Shown here piece after piece: positions 24,534 through 32,214 of a stretch of DNA of 32,214 nt. Position 1 is the stretch's first letter. Each line of letters opens with the position of its first letter. The notes under the pieces are model-generated. The model searched no databases, was not told the origin of the DNA, and was given only the letters and a program-made list of their open reading frames with translations. Origin of the DNA: Myxococcales bacterium. Its GTDB lineage: Bacteria; Myxococcota_A; Polyangia; Polyangiales; Polyangiaceae. The position numbers were made by a program, and so were the translations under genes. The DNA lies in contig JAAFHV010000090.1 in assembly GCA_013297655.1 (NCBI GenBank), positions 1 through 32,214 on the forward strand. Reading direction: 5' to 3'.

Positions 24534-25232
24534 CTAGAGGCCAGCCTTCGTGATCGCGGCTTGGAGCTCGGCGGAGGGGTGAACGTCGGGCTTCGCGACC
24601 TGTTTGCGGAGGTTCTTGATCGTGTTGATGGGCCAGTTTTTCTGGATCGCGTTCACGATGAACGTGGGCACGGAGCCCTTCGGATCGGCGTGGATCTCGG
24701 TCGTCACGAGCGTCTTCTTGCCGCCCTCGATCGACGAGAGCACGAACGAGCTGTGGTAAATCTCGCCGCGCACGTAAGAGGTGTTGGGCGCGGTCGGCTC
24801 CGTCACGGAGCGAATGTGCACGGTGAAGCGCTTCACCGAAGGGTCGAACTCGCCGCGCGCCTGGGTCACGAAGTCACGATCGGTGAGGCCCGGCGGCGTC
24901 TTGATGTGCGTGTAGATGATCTGCTCCAAGGGGGAGACCTTACGGAGCACGCGTGACTCCACGGTGCTGTCCATCCACTCGGTGGTGCGCGCGCTGTCCG
25001 TCACCGCGGCGATCACTTGGCCGATCGGCGCATCGACCGAGCCGACGCCCTTGAACGCGATGACGGAGCTGCCGGCGATCTCTTGTTTGAAGACGACCAC
25101 GCCCGAGTCGTCCGTCACGCGCTCCCACGTGGGGGCGGCGGGCTTGTGATCGTCCGCCGACACGGACGGCGCGAACGAGACGAGGGGAAGAGCTCCAAGA
25201 ACCAAAGCGGCCACGACCGGACGGATACGCAT
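24534..25232 (-). CDS. Secreted START-domain (SRPBCC) protein
   Basis: A 232-residue protein with a Sec signal peptide (MRIRPVVAALVLGALPLVSFAPSVSA, cut near residue 26). The mature part is one START-type domain, about 35-215: WERVTDDSGVVVFKQEIAGS, FKGVGSVDAPIGQVIAAVTD, TTEWMDSTVESRVL, PGLTDRDFVTQA and, near the end, VPTFIVNAIQKNWPINTIKNLRKQV, the family's C-terminal amphipathic helix. START domains hold a lipid or sterol in a deep pocket; a periplasmic location suggests lipid handling between membranes (inference). The ATG at 25232 begins the signal peptide. It is convergent with the acyltransferase gene. Confidence 0.92.
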   Translation of the reverse strand: MRIRPVVAALVLGALPLVSFAPSVSADDHKPAAPTWERVTDDSGVVVFKQEIAGSSVIAFKGVGSVDAPIGQVIAAVTDSARTTEWMDSTVESRVLRKVSPLEQIIYTHIKTPPGLTDRDFVTQARGEFDPSVKRFTVHIRSVTEPTAPNTSYVRGEIYHSSFVLSSIEGGKKTLVTTEIHADPKGSVPTFIVNAIQKNWPINTIKNLRKQVAKPDVHPSAELQAAITKAGL

Positions 25233-25394
25233 GGCGGTGAGCCTAGCCCGTTTTTTTCGCGCGTCGACCCGCGGGGCGCGAGTGCGCCGTTCGGCGGACT
25301 GCGGGACGACGCGTCACGCCGCGCGCCCGCTCGGGCTCCCCGTCACTTGCGACATATCTTGCGTCTTCCTGAGGCACAGGCGAAAGAGTGCGTC

Positions 25395-26027
25395 ATGCGC
25401 TCCTTCCTCCCCCTGACCCTCGTCGCCCTCGTCCTCGTCGCCTGTGGCGAGCCAAAACCGGCCGAGGCGCCCGCCGGCCCTGCGGCCACGTCGAGCAAGC
25501 CCGCCGACCCCGCGGCGCCGAAGGGCGACGACAAGGACGCCAAGAAGGCCGCCGCCCTCGAGACGCTCACGCAAGACGAGTCCACCAAGGGGCAGTGCGA
25601 TCCCGAGCACCAGGCCGCGCTCGAGAAGCTCCGCGCCGAGCTCGACGCGCAAGTACCCACCAAGGCCGGCGAGGACGGAAAGCCGCTCGCGTTGAAGCCC
25701 ATCTTCAATCGCATCGTCGCCCTCGGCTCGAACGCGCGCTCGATCGAGATCACACTCCAAGGCAGCCTCACGCAGGCGCACGTGATGGCGTACTCCGCGA
25801 AAGACGTGTCGATCGACGTGCTCGTGGGCAAGGCCGCGGCGAGCACCATGCGCTCGCCGCTCCAGCGAACCGCGCTCCCCAAGCTCGCGATCGAGCTCCC
25901 CAAGCTCGGCGGCGCCGTCGAGCTCCAGAGCGACAGCCGCCTCGTCGAGCTCGAGAAGGGGCAGCCTATCGCCGTGAAAATGACGGGCCAAGGCTGCGCC
26001 CTCGTCGTCGGCTACATGAAGCCCTGA
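25395..26027 (+). CDS. Lipoprotein of unknown function
   Basis: A 210-residue lipoprotein: signal sequence MRSFLPLTLVALVLVACG (lipid Cys 17), then a Pro/Ala/Ser/Lys linker to about residue 55. The mature domain begins with a charged helix (CDPEHQAALEKLRAELDAQV) and continues strand-rich (SNARSIEITLQGSLTQAHVM, KLAIELPKLGGAVELQSDSR) to GQGCALVVGYMKP. The two Cys (CDPEH and GQGC) could pair. No family is recognised. The ATG at 25395 starts the signal peptide. It is divergent from the START-domain gene. Confidence 0.82.
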   Translation: MRSFLPLTLVALVLVACGEPKPAEAPAGPAATSSKPADPAAPKGDDKDAKKAAALETLTQDESTKGQCDPEHQAALEKLRAELDAQVPTKAGEDGKPLALKPIFNRIVALGSNARSIEITLQGSLTQAHVMAYSAKDVSIDVLVGKAAASTMRSPLQRTALPKLAIELPKLGGAVELQSDSRLVELEKGQPIAVKMTGQGCALVVGYMKP

Positions 26028-26225
26028 CGTTCGCGTGCACTCTGCACGTATCGTAGGTGCAGGATGCAATAATCGCGGCCCGAACCCCGCCGAGGGCCAA
26101 AGCGACGCGCGCGTTACGTGCGTAATGCACATTTACGAGTGATGCACGGTCGGGGAAGGGTCGGCCGACGGACGCGTACTTTGAGGTGGCCCGCGACGCC
26201 GCAAAGCGTCACGATGGCGTTCCCT

Positions 26226-26237
26226 CCTACCGGTAGG
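26226..26237. promoter_or_regulatory. Perfect 12-bp palindrome covering a ribosome site
   Basis: CCTACCGGTAGG is perfectly symmetric and its right half (GGTAGG) is the apparent ribosome-binding site of the next gene, ending five bases before the ATG. A bound protein or paired RNA here would block translation or transcription. A further imperfect palindrome (core TTACG-TG-CGTAA) lies about 120 bp further upstream. Function is inferred only from position. Confidence 0.35.
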
Positions 26238-26242
26238 TCTTC

Positions 26243-27580
26243 ATGAAGCGCGCTTCTCTTGCTCTCGGCCTCGGCCTGTTCGTCTTCGTCGCGTGCTCGA
26301 GCGCCGACCGCCCGAACGTCTTCACGGAAGACGACGCGAGCGTCGCGACCGACGGGAGCTCCCCCTTCGCGGACGGCGGGCTCGGGTTCGGGTTCGAGGC
26401 CGGGAACGGCCCCGCGGGCTGCATCGGCATCGAGTGCCAAAAGCCGAAGTGCGCCGGAACGAACACGACCACCCTCACCGGCAAGGTGTTCGCGCCGAAC
26501 GGCCAGGACCCGCTCTACAACGTGCTCGTCTACGTTCCGAACGCCGATCTCAAGCCGTTCGACGACGGGATCACCTGCGAGACGTGCGAAAAATCGGTCA
26601 GCGGCAGCCCCATCGCGACCGCGCTCTCGGACACCCAAGGCCGCTTCGAGCTGAAGGACATGCCGGCCGGCAAAGACATCCCGCTCGTGATCCAGATTGG
26701 GCGCTTCCGCCGCAAGATCACGATCCCGGCAGTGACGGAGTGCACCGAGAACAAAGCGCAAGACGGCCAAGTGCGCTTGCCCAAGAACGCGACCGAAGGC
26801 GACATCCCGCGCATCGCGATCGTCACCTCGACCTACGATCCCACCGAGTGCATTCTGCAACAAATCGGGATCGACGCGAGTGAGTTCACCGCCCCGAGCG
26901 GACCGGGCCGGGTGCACATCTTCCGCGGCAGCGGCAACACCGTCGCCGGCGCGCCCACCGGCGCCGAGCTCTGGACGAGCGCGACGAACCTGAAAAAGTA
27001 CCAGCTCGTCGCGATGCCGTGCTCCTCGTATCCGTCCGACGCGGCGAGCAACCAGAACCTCTTCGACTACGCGAACCTCGGCGGCCGCATCTTCGCGACC
27101 GACCTCTCCAACCCGGTCATCTCCGCCGGGCGCGGCAACTGGCCGAGCACCGGTAATTACAACTCCCCCGGCAGCTTCACGAACCCGGCCCAGATCGACA
27201 CGTCGTTTCCGAAGGGGAAAGCGCTCGCGGAGTGGCTCCAAGCCCTCGGCGCGACGACCGGCCCCACCTTGAACCTCACCGAGACGTTCGCGCGTGTCGG
27301 CCTCATCACCGCGCCGGCTCAACGCTGGCTCTATTCCGGCTCTCAAAACACGCAGTCGTACACCTTCAACACGCCCACCGACGCGCCCGAAAAAGACCAA
27401 TGCGGTCGTGTGTACTACTCGAGCTTCCACATCGGCTCCGGGCGCAGCTCCACCGGTACGTTCCCCGGCGCGTGCCGCACCACGCCCCTCACCCCGCAAG
27501 AGCGCGTGCTCGAGTTCATGCTCTTCGACTTGGCCTCGTGCGTTCAGAGCGACAAGGTCCCGCCCGCCATCCCGAAGTGA
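26243..27580 (+). CDS. Lipoprotein with carboxypeptidase-regulatory-like domain
   Basis: A 445-residue lipoprotein. Signal sequence MKRASLALGLGLFVFVAC (lipid Cys 18), then an acidic Asp/Gly/Phe linker to about residue 60. A Cys-containing strand-rich domain follows (about 63-170): TLTGKVFAPNGQDPLYNVLV, ATALSDTQGRFELKDMPAGK and PLVIQIGRFRRKITIPAV, a carboxypeptidase-regulatory/transthyretin-like beta-sandwich. The remaining part (about 190-445) has RIAIVTSTYDPTECILQQIG, KKYQLVAMPCSSYPSDA and NLGGRIFATDLSNPV, resembling a glutamine-amidotransferase-like (GATase1-like) fold, and ends in a Pro-rich segment. Such lipoproteins are frequent in myxobacteria and lack a known function. A terminator follows the gene. 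Confidence 0.85.
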   Translation: MKRASLALGLGLFVFVACSSADRPNVFTEDDASVATDGSSPFADGGLGFGFEAGNGPAGCIGIECQKPKCAGTNTTTLTGKVFAPNGQDPLYNVLVYVPNADLKPFDDGITCETCEKSVSGSPIATALSDTQGRFELKDMPAGKDIPLVIQIGRFRRKITIPAVTECTENKAQDGQVRLPKNATEGDIPRIAIVTSTYDPTECILQQIGIDASEFTAPSGPGRVHIFRGSGNTVAGAPTGAELWTSATNLKKYQLVAMPCSSYPSDAASNQNLFDYANLGGRIFATDLSNPVISAGRGNWPSTGNYNSPGSFTNPAQIDTSFPKGKALAEWLQALGATTGPTLNLTETFARVGLITAPAQRWLYSGSQNTQSYTFNTPTDAPEKDQCGRVYYSSFHIGSGRSSTGTFPGACRTTPLTPQERVLEFMLFDLASCVQSDKVPPAIPK

Positions 27581-27620
27581 ACGGCGCGCAATAGCGTAGA
27601 CCAAGACAGCAAAAAACGAG

Positions 27621-27661
27621 ACGAGGGTGAGCCGCACGACGGATCGCCCTCGTATTCTTTT
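27621..27661 (+). terminator. Rho-independent terminator
   Basis: ACGAGGG at 27621-27627 pairs with CCCTCGT at 27647-27653, followed by ATTCTTTT. The loop is long (19 bases) but can be shortened by inner pairs. It lies about 40 bp after the lipoprotein stop and before the sulfatase-like gene, separating the two units. Confidence 0.65.
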
Positions 27662-27746
27662 GTGAGCGTGAGCGTGTTCGTGTTCGCGGGCGCCGCGTCA
27701 CGCTCGGGTTGCAACCTGGGCGCGGGGCTTCTACGGTCCCGGGCCC

Positions 27747-29102
27747 ATGTCACGGACGTTCCTTCGTTTTTCGTGCTTCGTCGGCCTCGTGGGCCTCGCC
27801 TCCTGCGCGGAGCGGCCGCAGCCCCCCGCGCCAGTCAAGTCGGCCGAGCCGACCCCGCCGAAGCCCTCCAGCGACGCGCCGCCGCTCGCTTCCAACGCGA
27901 ACGCGAACGCAGGAACCGCGGCGGACGCGAGCGTCGCGAAGGCGCCCGACGGCCCGCTGAACGTGATCCTCGTGAGCATCGACAGCCTCCGCGCCGACAT
28001 GCCCTGGGCCGGGTACCCGCGCCCGATCGCGCCCTACCTCACCGCCCTCCACGACAAGAGTGTATCTTACACTCACGCGTACTCCACGAGCTCGTTCACG
28101 TCGAAGAGCGTCGCGGGAATGCTCGCCGGGCGATACCCCTCTACCCTCGCGCGGACGGGGAAGTTCTTCACGAAGTACTCCGACGAAAACACGTTCATGT
28201 GCGAGCGCCTCGCGGAGAAGGGCATTCCGTGCATCGGCGCGCACGCGCACGCCTACATGAACAAGGGCCTCTCCGGGTTCGAGCAGGGTTTCTCGGATTG
28301 GCGCCTCGTGCCGAACATCCCCTTCGACTACAACAAAGATCCCTGGGTCACGAGCCAGGCGCTCGCCCCCCTCGCGATCGAGATGCTCGGCGAGGTATCG
28401 AAGAAACCCGGCCCGTTCTTCGCGTGGTTTCACTTCATGGACCCGCACGACGAATACAAAGGGCACCCCGAGTCGCCCCATTTCGGCACCAAGGCGCGCG
28501 ACCTCTACGACGAAGAGGTGTTTTATACCGACATGTGGATAGGCAAGCTCCTCGACTACGTGAAAGCGCAGCCGTGGGCGGGCAAGACCGCCATCGTGAT
28601 TACCGCCGATCACGGCGAAGGGTTCGGCGAGCACGCGTTTTACAAACACGCGCACGAGGTGTGGGAGCCCTTGGTTCGCATTCCCCTCTTCGTGGTGCTC
28701 CCCGGCGCCACGCCACGAAAAATCGACGAGCCACGCGGGCAGGTCGATCTCGTGCCCACCTTCCTCGAGCTCTTGGGTGGCCCGTCCGACGCGACGTTGC
28801 CCGGCACGAGCCTCGTCGCGGAGCTCCGCGGCGGCCCCACGCCCGCCCGCGACGTGATCGTCGACCTGCCGGAGGACGAGTACAACGAGCGTCGCCGCGC
28901 GTTCGTGCACGGCCGCCACAAGCTCATCGTGAAGGGCAACGACCAGAGCTTCATGCTCTTCGATCTGGAGGCCGATCCGAAAGAAGCGACCGACCTCGCG
29001 AAGACCCAGAAGGACCTCTTCTCCGAGGTGCTCGAGCGCTACAAAGCCGTGGCGAGGACGATCGCCGACGTGCCGCCCAAAGGCGGCGTACCGAAGCACT
29101 GA
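27747..29102 (+). CDS. Sulfatase-superfamily lipoprotein without FGly motif
   Basis: A 451-residue lipoprotein of the alkaline phosphatase/sulfatase fold. Signal sequence ends VGLASC (lipid Cys 20), then a Pro/Ala/Asn linker to about 68. Seen: LNVILVSIDSLRADMPWAGY with a metal Asp near 79, HAYSTSSFTSKSVAGMLAGRYPS, MDPHDEY, AIVITADHGEGFGEHAF with further metal ligands near 290, and VDLVPTFLELLG. The position of the sulfatase C/S-x-P-x-R motif reads T118-S-K-S, so formylglycine cannot form; Thr118 could act as the nucleophile as in phosphoglycerol or phosphoethanolamine transferases. Hydrolase or transferase activity cannot be decided. The start ATG at 27747 begins the signal peptide. Confidence 0.9.
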   Translation: MSRTFLRFSCFVGLVGLASCAERPQPPAPVKSAEPTPPKPSSDAPPLASNANANAGTAADASVAKAPDGPLNVILVSIDSLRADMPWAGYPRPIAPYLTALHDKSVSYTHAYSTSSFTSKSVAGMLAGRYPSTLARTGKFFTKYSDENTFMCERLAEKGIPCIGAHAHAYMNKGLSGFEQGFSDWRLVPNIPFDYNKDPWVTSQALAPLAIEMLGEVSKKPGPFFAWFHFMDPHDEYKGHPESPHFGTKARDLYDEEVFYTDMWIGKLLDYVKAQPWAGKTAIVITADHGEGFGEHAFYKHAHEVWEPLVRIPLFVVLPGATPRKIDEPRGQVDLVPTFLELLGGPSDATLPGTSLVAELRGGPTPARDVIVDLPEDEYNERRRAFVHGRHKLIVKGNDQSFMLFDLEADPKEATDLAKTQKDLFSEVLERYKAVARTIADVPPKGGVPKH

Positions 29103-29122
29103 GCGTTTCGCGGACTCGACGC

Positions 29123-29143
29123 GCGAGCTCTTTTACAGCTCGC
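29123..29143. terminator. Hairpin between convergent genes
   Basis: GCGAGCT, a seven-base loop CTTTTAC and AGCTCGC form a perfect 7-bp stem. It overlaps the stop codon of the minus-strand gene and lies 20 bp after the stop of the plus-strand sulfatase-like gene. It could help end transcription from both sides, although no long U-run follows. Confidence 0.4.
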
Positions 29144-29690
29144 CGAGGAGTCGCTCTTTGTGGGCCTCGAAATCGAGATCCGTGATCACGCCTTGGTCGC
29201 GGAGCTTGGCGAGCTTCTCGAGCTTCTCGAAGGCCTCTCCCGCGTCCTTCTTTTTGGAGAAGTTGGTCGCGACCTCTTTGCCCTTCTCGAGGTGCTCGTC
29301 GTAGGCGCGCTTGGCGGCGGAGAGGTCCATCGCGGAGAAGCCCTTGCCCGCGCGAAACTGAGAGATGGCCACTTGGCCAATCGAGTAGGTAGAAGCGCCG
29401 GACATGACCGACATGGCGACCCCGCCGAGCAACGTGCCAATCCCGGGGATGAGCTTCACCGCGTTGGCGCCGATGCGGGCGGCGAGGCTGCCGGCGAGCG
29501 CCGAGACCCACGCTTTGCCCTCCGACTCGGAGTACGGCATTCCGTAGTGGGTAGAGAGCTGCTTCAGCATATCGAGCTGGATCGCGGTGACGGCCGCGAT
29601 GTCGACGAGCGGGATCGGCAAGAGCCCCGCCCCTACTGCCCAGAGCACGTGCTCGTTCACGATTTGCTGCCCGCGCGATTCGTCCGCCAT
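29133..29690 (-). CDS. DUF697-like membrane protein with SHOCT-type tail
   Basis: A 185-residue protein. The first 120 residues have two or three hydrophobic stretches with the family pattern AVGAGLLPIPLVDIAAVTAIQLDMLKQLSTHYG and LIPGIGTLLGGVAMSVMSGASTYSIGQ (read as parts), typical of DUF697/YcjF-like membrane proteins. A charged linker (AYDEHLEKGKEVATNFSKKK) leads to a C-terminal SHOCT-type module, FEKLEKLAKLRDQGVITDLD, common at protein ends and probably used for oligomerisation. Cell location: inner membrane, inferred. The ATG at 29690 has GGGG and AGGA nearby upstream. It is convergent with the sulfatase-like gene. Confidence 0.85.
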   Translation of the reverse strand: MADESRGQQIVNEHVLWAVGAGLLPIPLVDIAAVTAIQLDMLKQLSTHYGMPYSESEGKAWVSALAGSLAARIGANAVKLIPGIGTLLGGVAMSVMSGASTYSIGQVAISQFRAGKGFSAMDLSAAKRAYDEHLEKGKEVATNFSKKKDAGEAFEKLEKLAKLRDQGVITDLDFEAHKERLLGEL

Positions 29691-29797
29691 GGTCCCCGTC
29701 CTTTCGTAGAGCGTTACTTACCGAATGATCGGGCCGTCGAAGGGCCCTCGTGCTTCGCGTGGACGTTGCTACCTTCCGAGGATCGGAGGGCAGGTCG

Positions 29798-30091
29798 TCA
29801 GCCGAGCCAGCGCCGGCGCCGAATCGCGAGGCCTTGCCGGAGCGCAGAGACGCCCCCGGTCAGGAAGACCGCGCAGAGAATACCGCCGAGGCGCACCGAA
29901 ATGAACGCGAGAGGGAGCACGAGGACGGAGAGCACGAGCCCCGCGATGCCGGCGAAGAAGAGCTGATCGCCGCCGGCCGACTCCCTCGCGTTCGCATCTT
30001 GGGTATAAAAGCAGCCCTTGCAGACGGCGTCCCCGTTCGGTGCAAACATGTCGCCCGCCAGGTTGTTGCATCGTACACACGTCGGGCTCAT
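29798..30091 (-). CDS. Small zinc-ribbon membrane protein
   Basis: A 97-residue protein. The N-terminus has two C-x-x-C pairs, CVRC at residues 5-8 and CKGC at 24-27, separated by 15 residues, a zinc-ribbon spacing. Two membrane helices follow at about 43-66 (QLFFAGIAGLVLSVLVLPLAF) and 68-85 (GGILCAVFLTGGVSAL), and an Arg-rich tail (RRRRW) ends it. No family is recognised beyond this layout. It is divergent from the flavoprotein gene, with 77 bp between starts, and the two could share regulation. Confidence 0.78.
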   Translation of the reverse strand: MSPTCVRCNNLAGDMFAPNGDAVCKGCFYTQDANARESAGGDQLFFAGIAGLVLSVLVLPLAFISVRLGGILCAVFLTGGVSALRQGLAIRRRRWLG

Positions 30092-30168
30092 GGTGGGCGC
30101 GATGCTAAAGGATGGCGGCGCGTGAAACCATCGCGCTCGCGTGCCTTACGTTTCGGTATGCTGGCGGC

Positions 30169-31653
30169 ATGGCCTTCGCCCCAGACAAGCCCCGCTACGA
30201 TCTCTGCGTTCTCGGTGCAGGCCCGGCGGGGTTCGCCGGCGCCATGCGCGCGCACGACTTGGGCAAGCGGGTGTTGCTCGTAGAGAAGGGGCGCCTCGGC
30301 GGCGCGGGCCTTCATGCTGGCGCGCTCTCGTCGAAGACGATGTGGCACTTGTCGAACGACTACGCCCTCGCCTGCCGCAAGGATCGGGGATTCTCTGCGG
30401 AGAACGTGACGGTCTCGTACGCGTCGGTCATGGAGCAGGTGCGCACTGCGGTGGCCGAGCGGAGGGACATCCTCACCCGTCAGCTCAACCATCTTTGCGA
30501 GCCGAACCAATTCGGGGGCGAGGTCGATCTGGCGCGCGGCACCGCGAGGCTCACCTCGCCGAACGGCATCGAGGTGCGGGCGGAGGACGGCACGCTGACC
30601 CACTTCGAGGCCGACAACATCCTGATCGCGACCGGCTCGTCTCCGCGTGTACCCGACGGGATCGAGGTCGACGGCGAGCAAATCGTCACGAGCGATCAGA
30701 TCGAGGAGTTCCCCGATTTCCCGGAGAGCATGGTGGTCGTTGGCGCCGGCGTGGTCGGCTGCGAGTATGCGGCCGTGTTCGGAAACTTCGGGCGCACGAA
30801 GATCCACATCATCGATCGTCAGCCGCGCATTCTCCCGTTCGAGGACGAGGACGTCGCGGAGGTGGTGGCGCGCTCGTTCAAGAACATCGGTATTCACATC
30901 CACCGCGAGGCGCGCCTCGTGTCCCTCCGCCGCGTCGACAAGCACGTGGAGTACGTCATCGCGGACCGTGACGGAAAAGAGGAGACGGTCAAGGTCGAGC
31001 GCGCGCTCATCTCGATCGGCCGCGCACCGAACACCGCGTCGCTCGGCCTCGAAGAGCTCGGCGTGAAGATGACGAAGGGCGGCGGGATCGACGTCGACGG
31101 CACGCGTTCGACGAGCCACCCGCACATCTACGCCGCGGGCGACACGACGATGGACGTCGCGCTCGTGAACGTGGCCGAGCTCGAGGGGCGTCACGCTGCC
31201 GAGCGCATGTTCGGCCTCTGCCCGAGCCCGATCCGTTACGAGGCGCTCTCTGCGATTTACTTCTTGAAGCCGGAGGTCGCGGCGGTGGGGCTGAACGAAA
31301 CGCAGGCCAAATTGCGGGGGATTCCGTACCGGGTCGGCGTTTTGCACAACCGTCTCATCAGCCGCAACATCGCGATGCGATCGACGGAGGGCTTCATCAA
31401 GCTGCTCTCGTCGCGTGAGGATCCGCAGCGTGTGCTCGGGCTCCGGGTGGTGGGTCCTCATGCGTCGAGTACGATTCAGGGCATCGCGTTCCTCATCGAC
31501 AAGAACGCGACGGTAGACGACATCGATCATTGCGTGCATCCCCACCCGGCGATAACGGAGGGAGTCCAAGAGTGCGCGCGCATGCTCTTGGGCCGCTCGG
31601 TCCACAAGGTCGACGTCTTCGGAAGCGACTATCTCCGCCGCGGCGAAGGCTAA
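30169..31653 (+). CDS. Dihydrolipoamide-dehydrogenase-like flavoprotein lacking both redox cysteines
   Basis: A 494-residue pyridine nucleotide-disulfide oxidoreductase-type protein. Seen: FAD-binding CVLGAGPAGFAGAMRA (about 13-28), NAD(P)-binding VVVGAGVVGCEYAAVFGNFG (about 187-206), FAD contact HIYAAGDTT (about 321-329) and a C-terminal dimer domain with HPHPAITEGVQE, which keeps the His and Glu of dihydrolipoamide dehydrogenase. The redox site normally reads GG-x-C-x4-C-x-P-S-K; here it is GGAGLHAGALSSK (44-56), with Gly47 and Ala52 at the two Cys positions. A dithiol reaction is therefore excluded. A soluble-transhydrogenase-like role is possible, as SthA also lost one Cys. The ATG at 30169 is chosen because it leads directly into the FAD fold. 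Confidence 0.93.
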   Translation: MAFAPDKPRYDLCVLGAGPAGFAGAMRAHDLGKRVLLVEKGRLGGAGLHAGALSSKTMWHLSNDYALACRKDRGFSAENVTVSYASVMEQVRTAVAERRDILTRQLNHLCEPNQFGGEVDLARGTARLTSPNGIEVRAEDGTLTHFEADNILIATGSSPRVPDGIEVDGEQIVTSDQIEEFPDFPESMVVVGAGVVGCEYAAVFGNFGRTKIHIIDRQPRILPFEDEDVAEVVARSFKNIGIHIHREARLVSLRRVDKHVEYVIADRDGKEETVKVERALISIGRAPNTASLGLEELGVKMTKGGGIDVDGTRSTSHPHIYAAGDTTMDVALVNVAELEGRHAAERMFGLCPSPIRYEALSAIYFLKPEVAAVGLNETQAKLRGIPYRVGVLHNRLISRNIAMRSTEGFIKLLSSREDPQRVLGLRVVGPHASSTIQGIAFLIDKNATVDDIDHCVHPHPAITEGVQECARMLLGRSVHKVDVFGSDYLRRGEG

Positions 31654-31763
31654 TTCTCGCGCGCTAATCTAGCCTTTCCGCCTCACGACTCGAGCGCCCT
31701 ATTGCGTCGCATAGCTGTCGGCGCAGCGCCCCTTTGCGCCCACGCGCCTATCGCAACTTCCGC

Positions 31764-31943
<180 letters not shown>

Positions 31944-31965
31944 GCCTTCCCCAAGACGAAACCAT

Positions 31966-31991
31966 GGGGCGCCGAGTTTCCCCGGCGCCCC
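31966..31991 (-). terminator. 9-bp stem after the four-helix-bundle gene
   Basis: GGGGCGCCG, an eight-base loop and CGGCGCCCC form a perfect 9-bp GC stem 7 bp after the stop of the minus-strand gene. No U-run follows, so it is terminator-like or a stabilising 3' end rather than a textbook terminator. Confidence 0.5.
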
Positions 31992-31998
31992 GCCCGAT

Positions 31999-32214
31999 TC
32001 ACGCGAGCTTCTTGAGCCCCGCTCCGACGCGACTCAGGCAAAGCCGCAGCTCCCCGGGTATTCCGTTCACGTATCCGAACCCTTCTGCGACCTGGAGGCA
32101 CGCTTGCACCTCCCGCAGCGATCCGAGCGCCGACCGGTATCTCTCTCGCCGCGTGCCGCCCGTGTTGCCCGACGCTTCTCCCATATTGAGCACGACGCTC
32201 GCCGCTGCTCTCCG
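31999..32214 (-). CDS. Four-helix-bundle protein (23S rRNA IVS type), N-terminus beyond window
   Basis: The last 71 residues of a small helical protein; the frame is open to the window edge. The translation reads SVVLNMGEASGN, RRERYRSALGSLREVQACLQ and VAEGFGYV, ending CLSRVGAGLKKLA. This matches the C-terminal three helices of the four-helix-bundle family often encoded in intervening sequences of 23S rRNA genes but also found as free-standing genes, where the role is unknown. Usual length is about 115-125, so about 45-50 residues are missing. A GTG at 32193 and an ATG at 32184 fall inside the conserved second helix and are unlikely starts. Family recalled by pattern, not searched. Confidence 0.82.
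   Translation of the reverse strand, partial: RRAAASVVLNMGEASGNTGGTRRERYRSALGSLREVQACLQVAEGFGYVNGIPGELRLCLSRVGAGLKKLA

Noticed and set aside
9501-29102. FGE-like lipoprotein as activator of the sulfatase-like lipoprotein
   Set aside because: The sulfatase-like protein lacks the C/S-x-P-x-R site and the genes are 17 kb apart.

Overview
The window is high-GC bacterial DNA that looks like a myxobacterium, most likely order Polyangiales (Myxococcota). The evidence is the large number of lipoproteins with acidic, Gly/Ala/Pro-rich linkers after the lipid cysteine, a C-terminal MYXO-CTERM-type tail (Cys, hydrophobic span, Arg cluster; gene at 21202-22233), Cys-rich repeats fused to an FGE-like domain, and many GTG/TTG starts. 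I see no rRNA, tRNA, insertion sequence, phage gene or CRISPR array. This is inferred from gene style; no marker gene fixes the species.

Region 1 (1-7805, all minus strand). Eight genes run the same way with gaps under 200 bp: a sensor histidine kinase, a small eRF1-domain-like protein, a MacAB-like exporter (fusion protein, ATPase, permease; overlapping starts and stops), an OmpA-type lipoprotein, a triple-BON-domain protein and a GroEL cut by the window edge with no groES in front of it. Together they look like an envelope and protein stress locus.

Region 2 (7806-15959). A 550-bp stretch without a convincing gene leads to a polytopic membrane protein whose leader carries a 26-27 bp tandem repeat of nested hairpins (9401-9490). 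Next come an FGE-like lipoprotein, transaldolase with a clear terminator, a small secreted protein, a DUF2809 membrane protein coupled to a Cys-rich lipoprotein, a pirin, a GNAT acetyltransferase and another lipoprotein.

Region 3 (16165-25232). An outer-membrane receptor carries a TonB C-terminal-like domain between its signal peptide and its plug, and is followed 2 nt downstream by a small lipoprotein. A MAPEG protein, a lipoprotein esterase with an intact Ser-Asp-His triad, a MYXO-CTERM protein, a Gly/Met/Pro-rich protein, an OafA-type acyltransferase and a secreted START-domain protein follow. A dispersed intergenic repeat occurs at 21041, 23098 and 24456; two copies form 31-bp perfect inverted repeats around the acyltransferase.

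Region 4 (25395-32214). Two lipoproteins, a sulfatase-superfamily lipoprotein without the formylglycine motif, a DUF697/SHOCT-like protein, a small zinc-ribbon membrane protein and a dihydrolipoamide-dehydrogenase-like flavoprotein that has lost both redox cysteines. The window ends in a 20-unit 9-bp minisatellite and the C-terminal part of a four-helix-bundle (23S rRNA intervening-sequence type) protein.

Much of the window builds the cell envelope: at least nine lipoproteins, an outer-membrane receptor, an exporter, an acyltransferase and OmpA-like anchoring. Functional links beyond adjacency are inference. The best candidates for something undescribed are the TonB-domain/receptor fusion with its lipoprotein partner, the stress locus of region 1, the two intergenic repeat families, and the cysteine-less flavoprotein.
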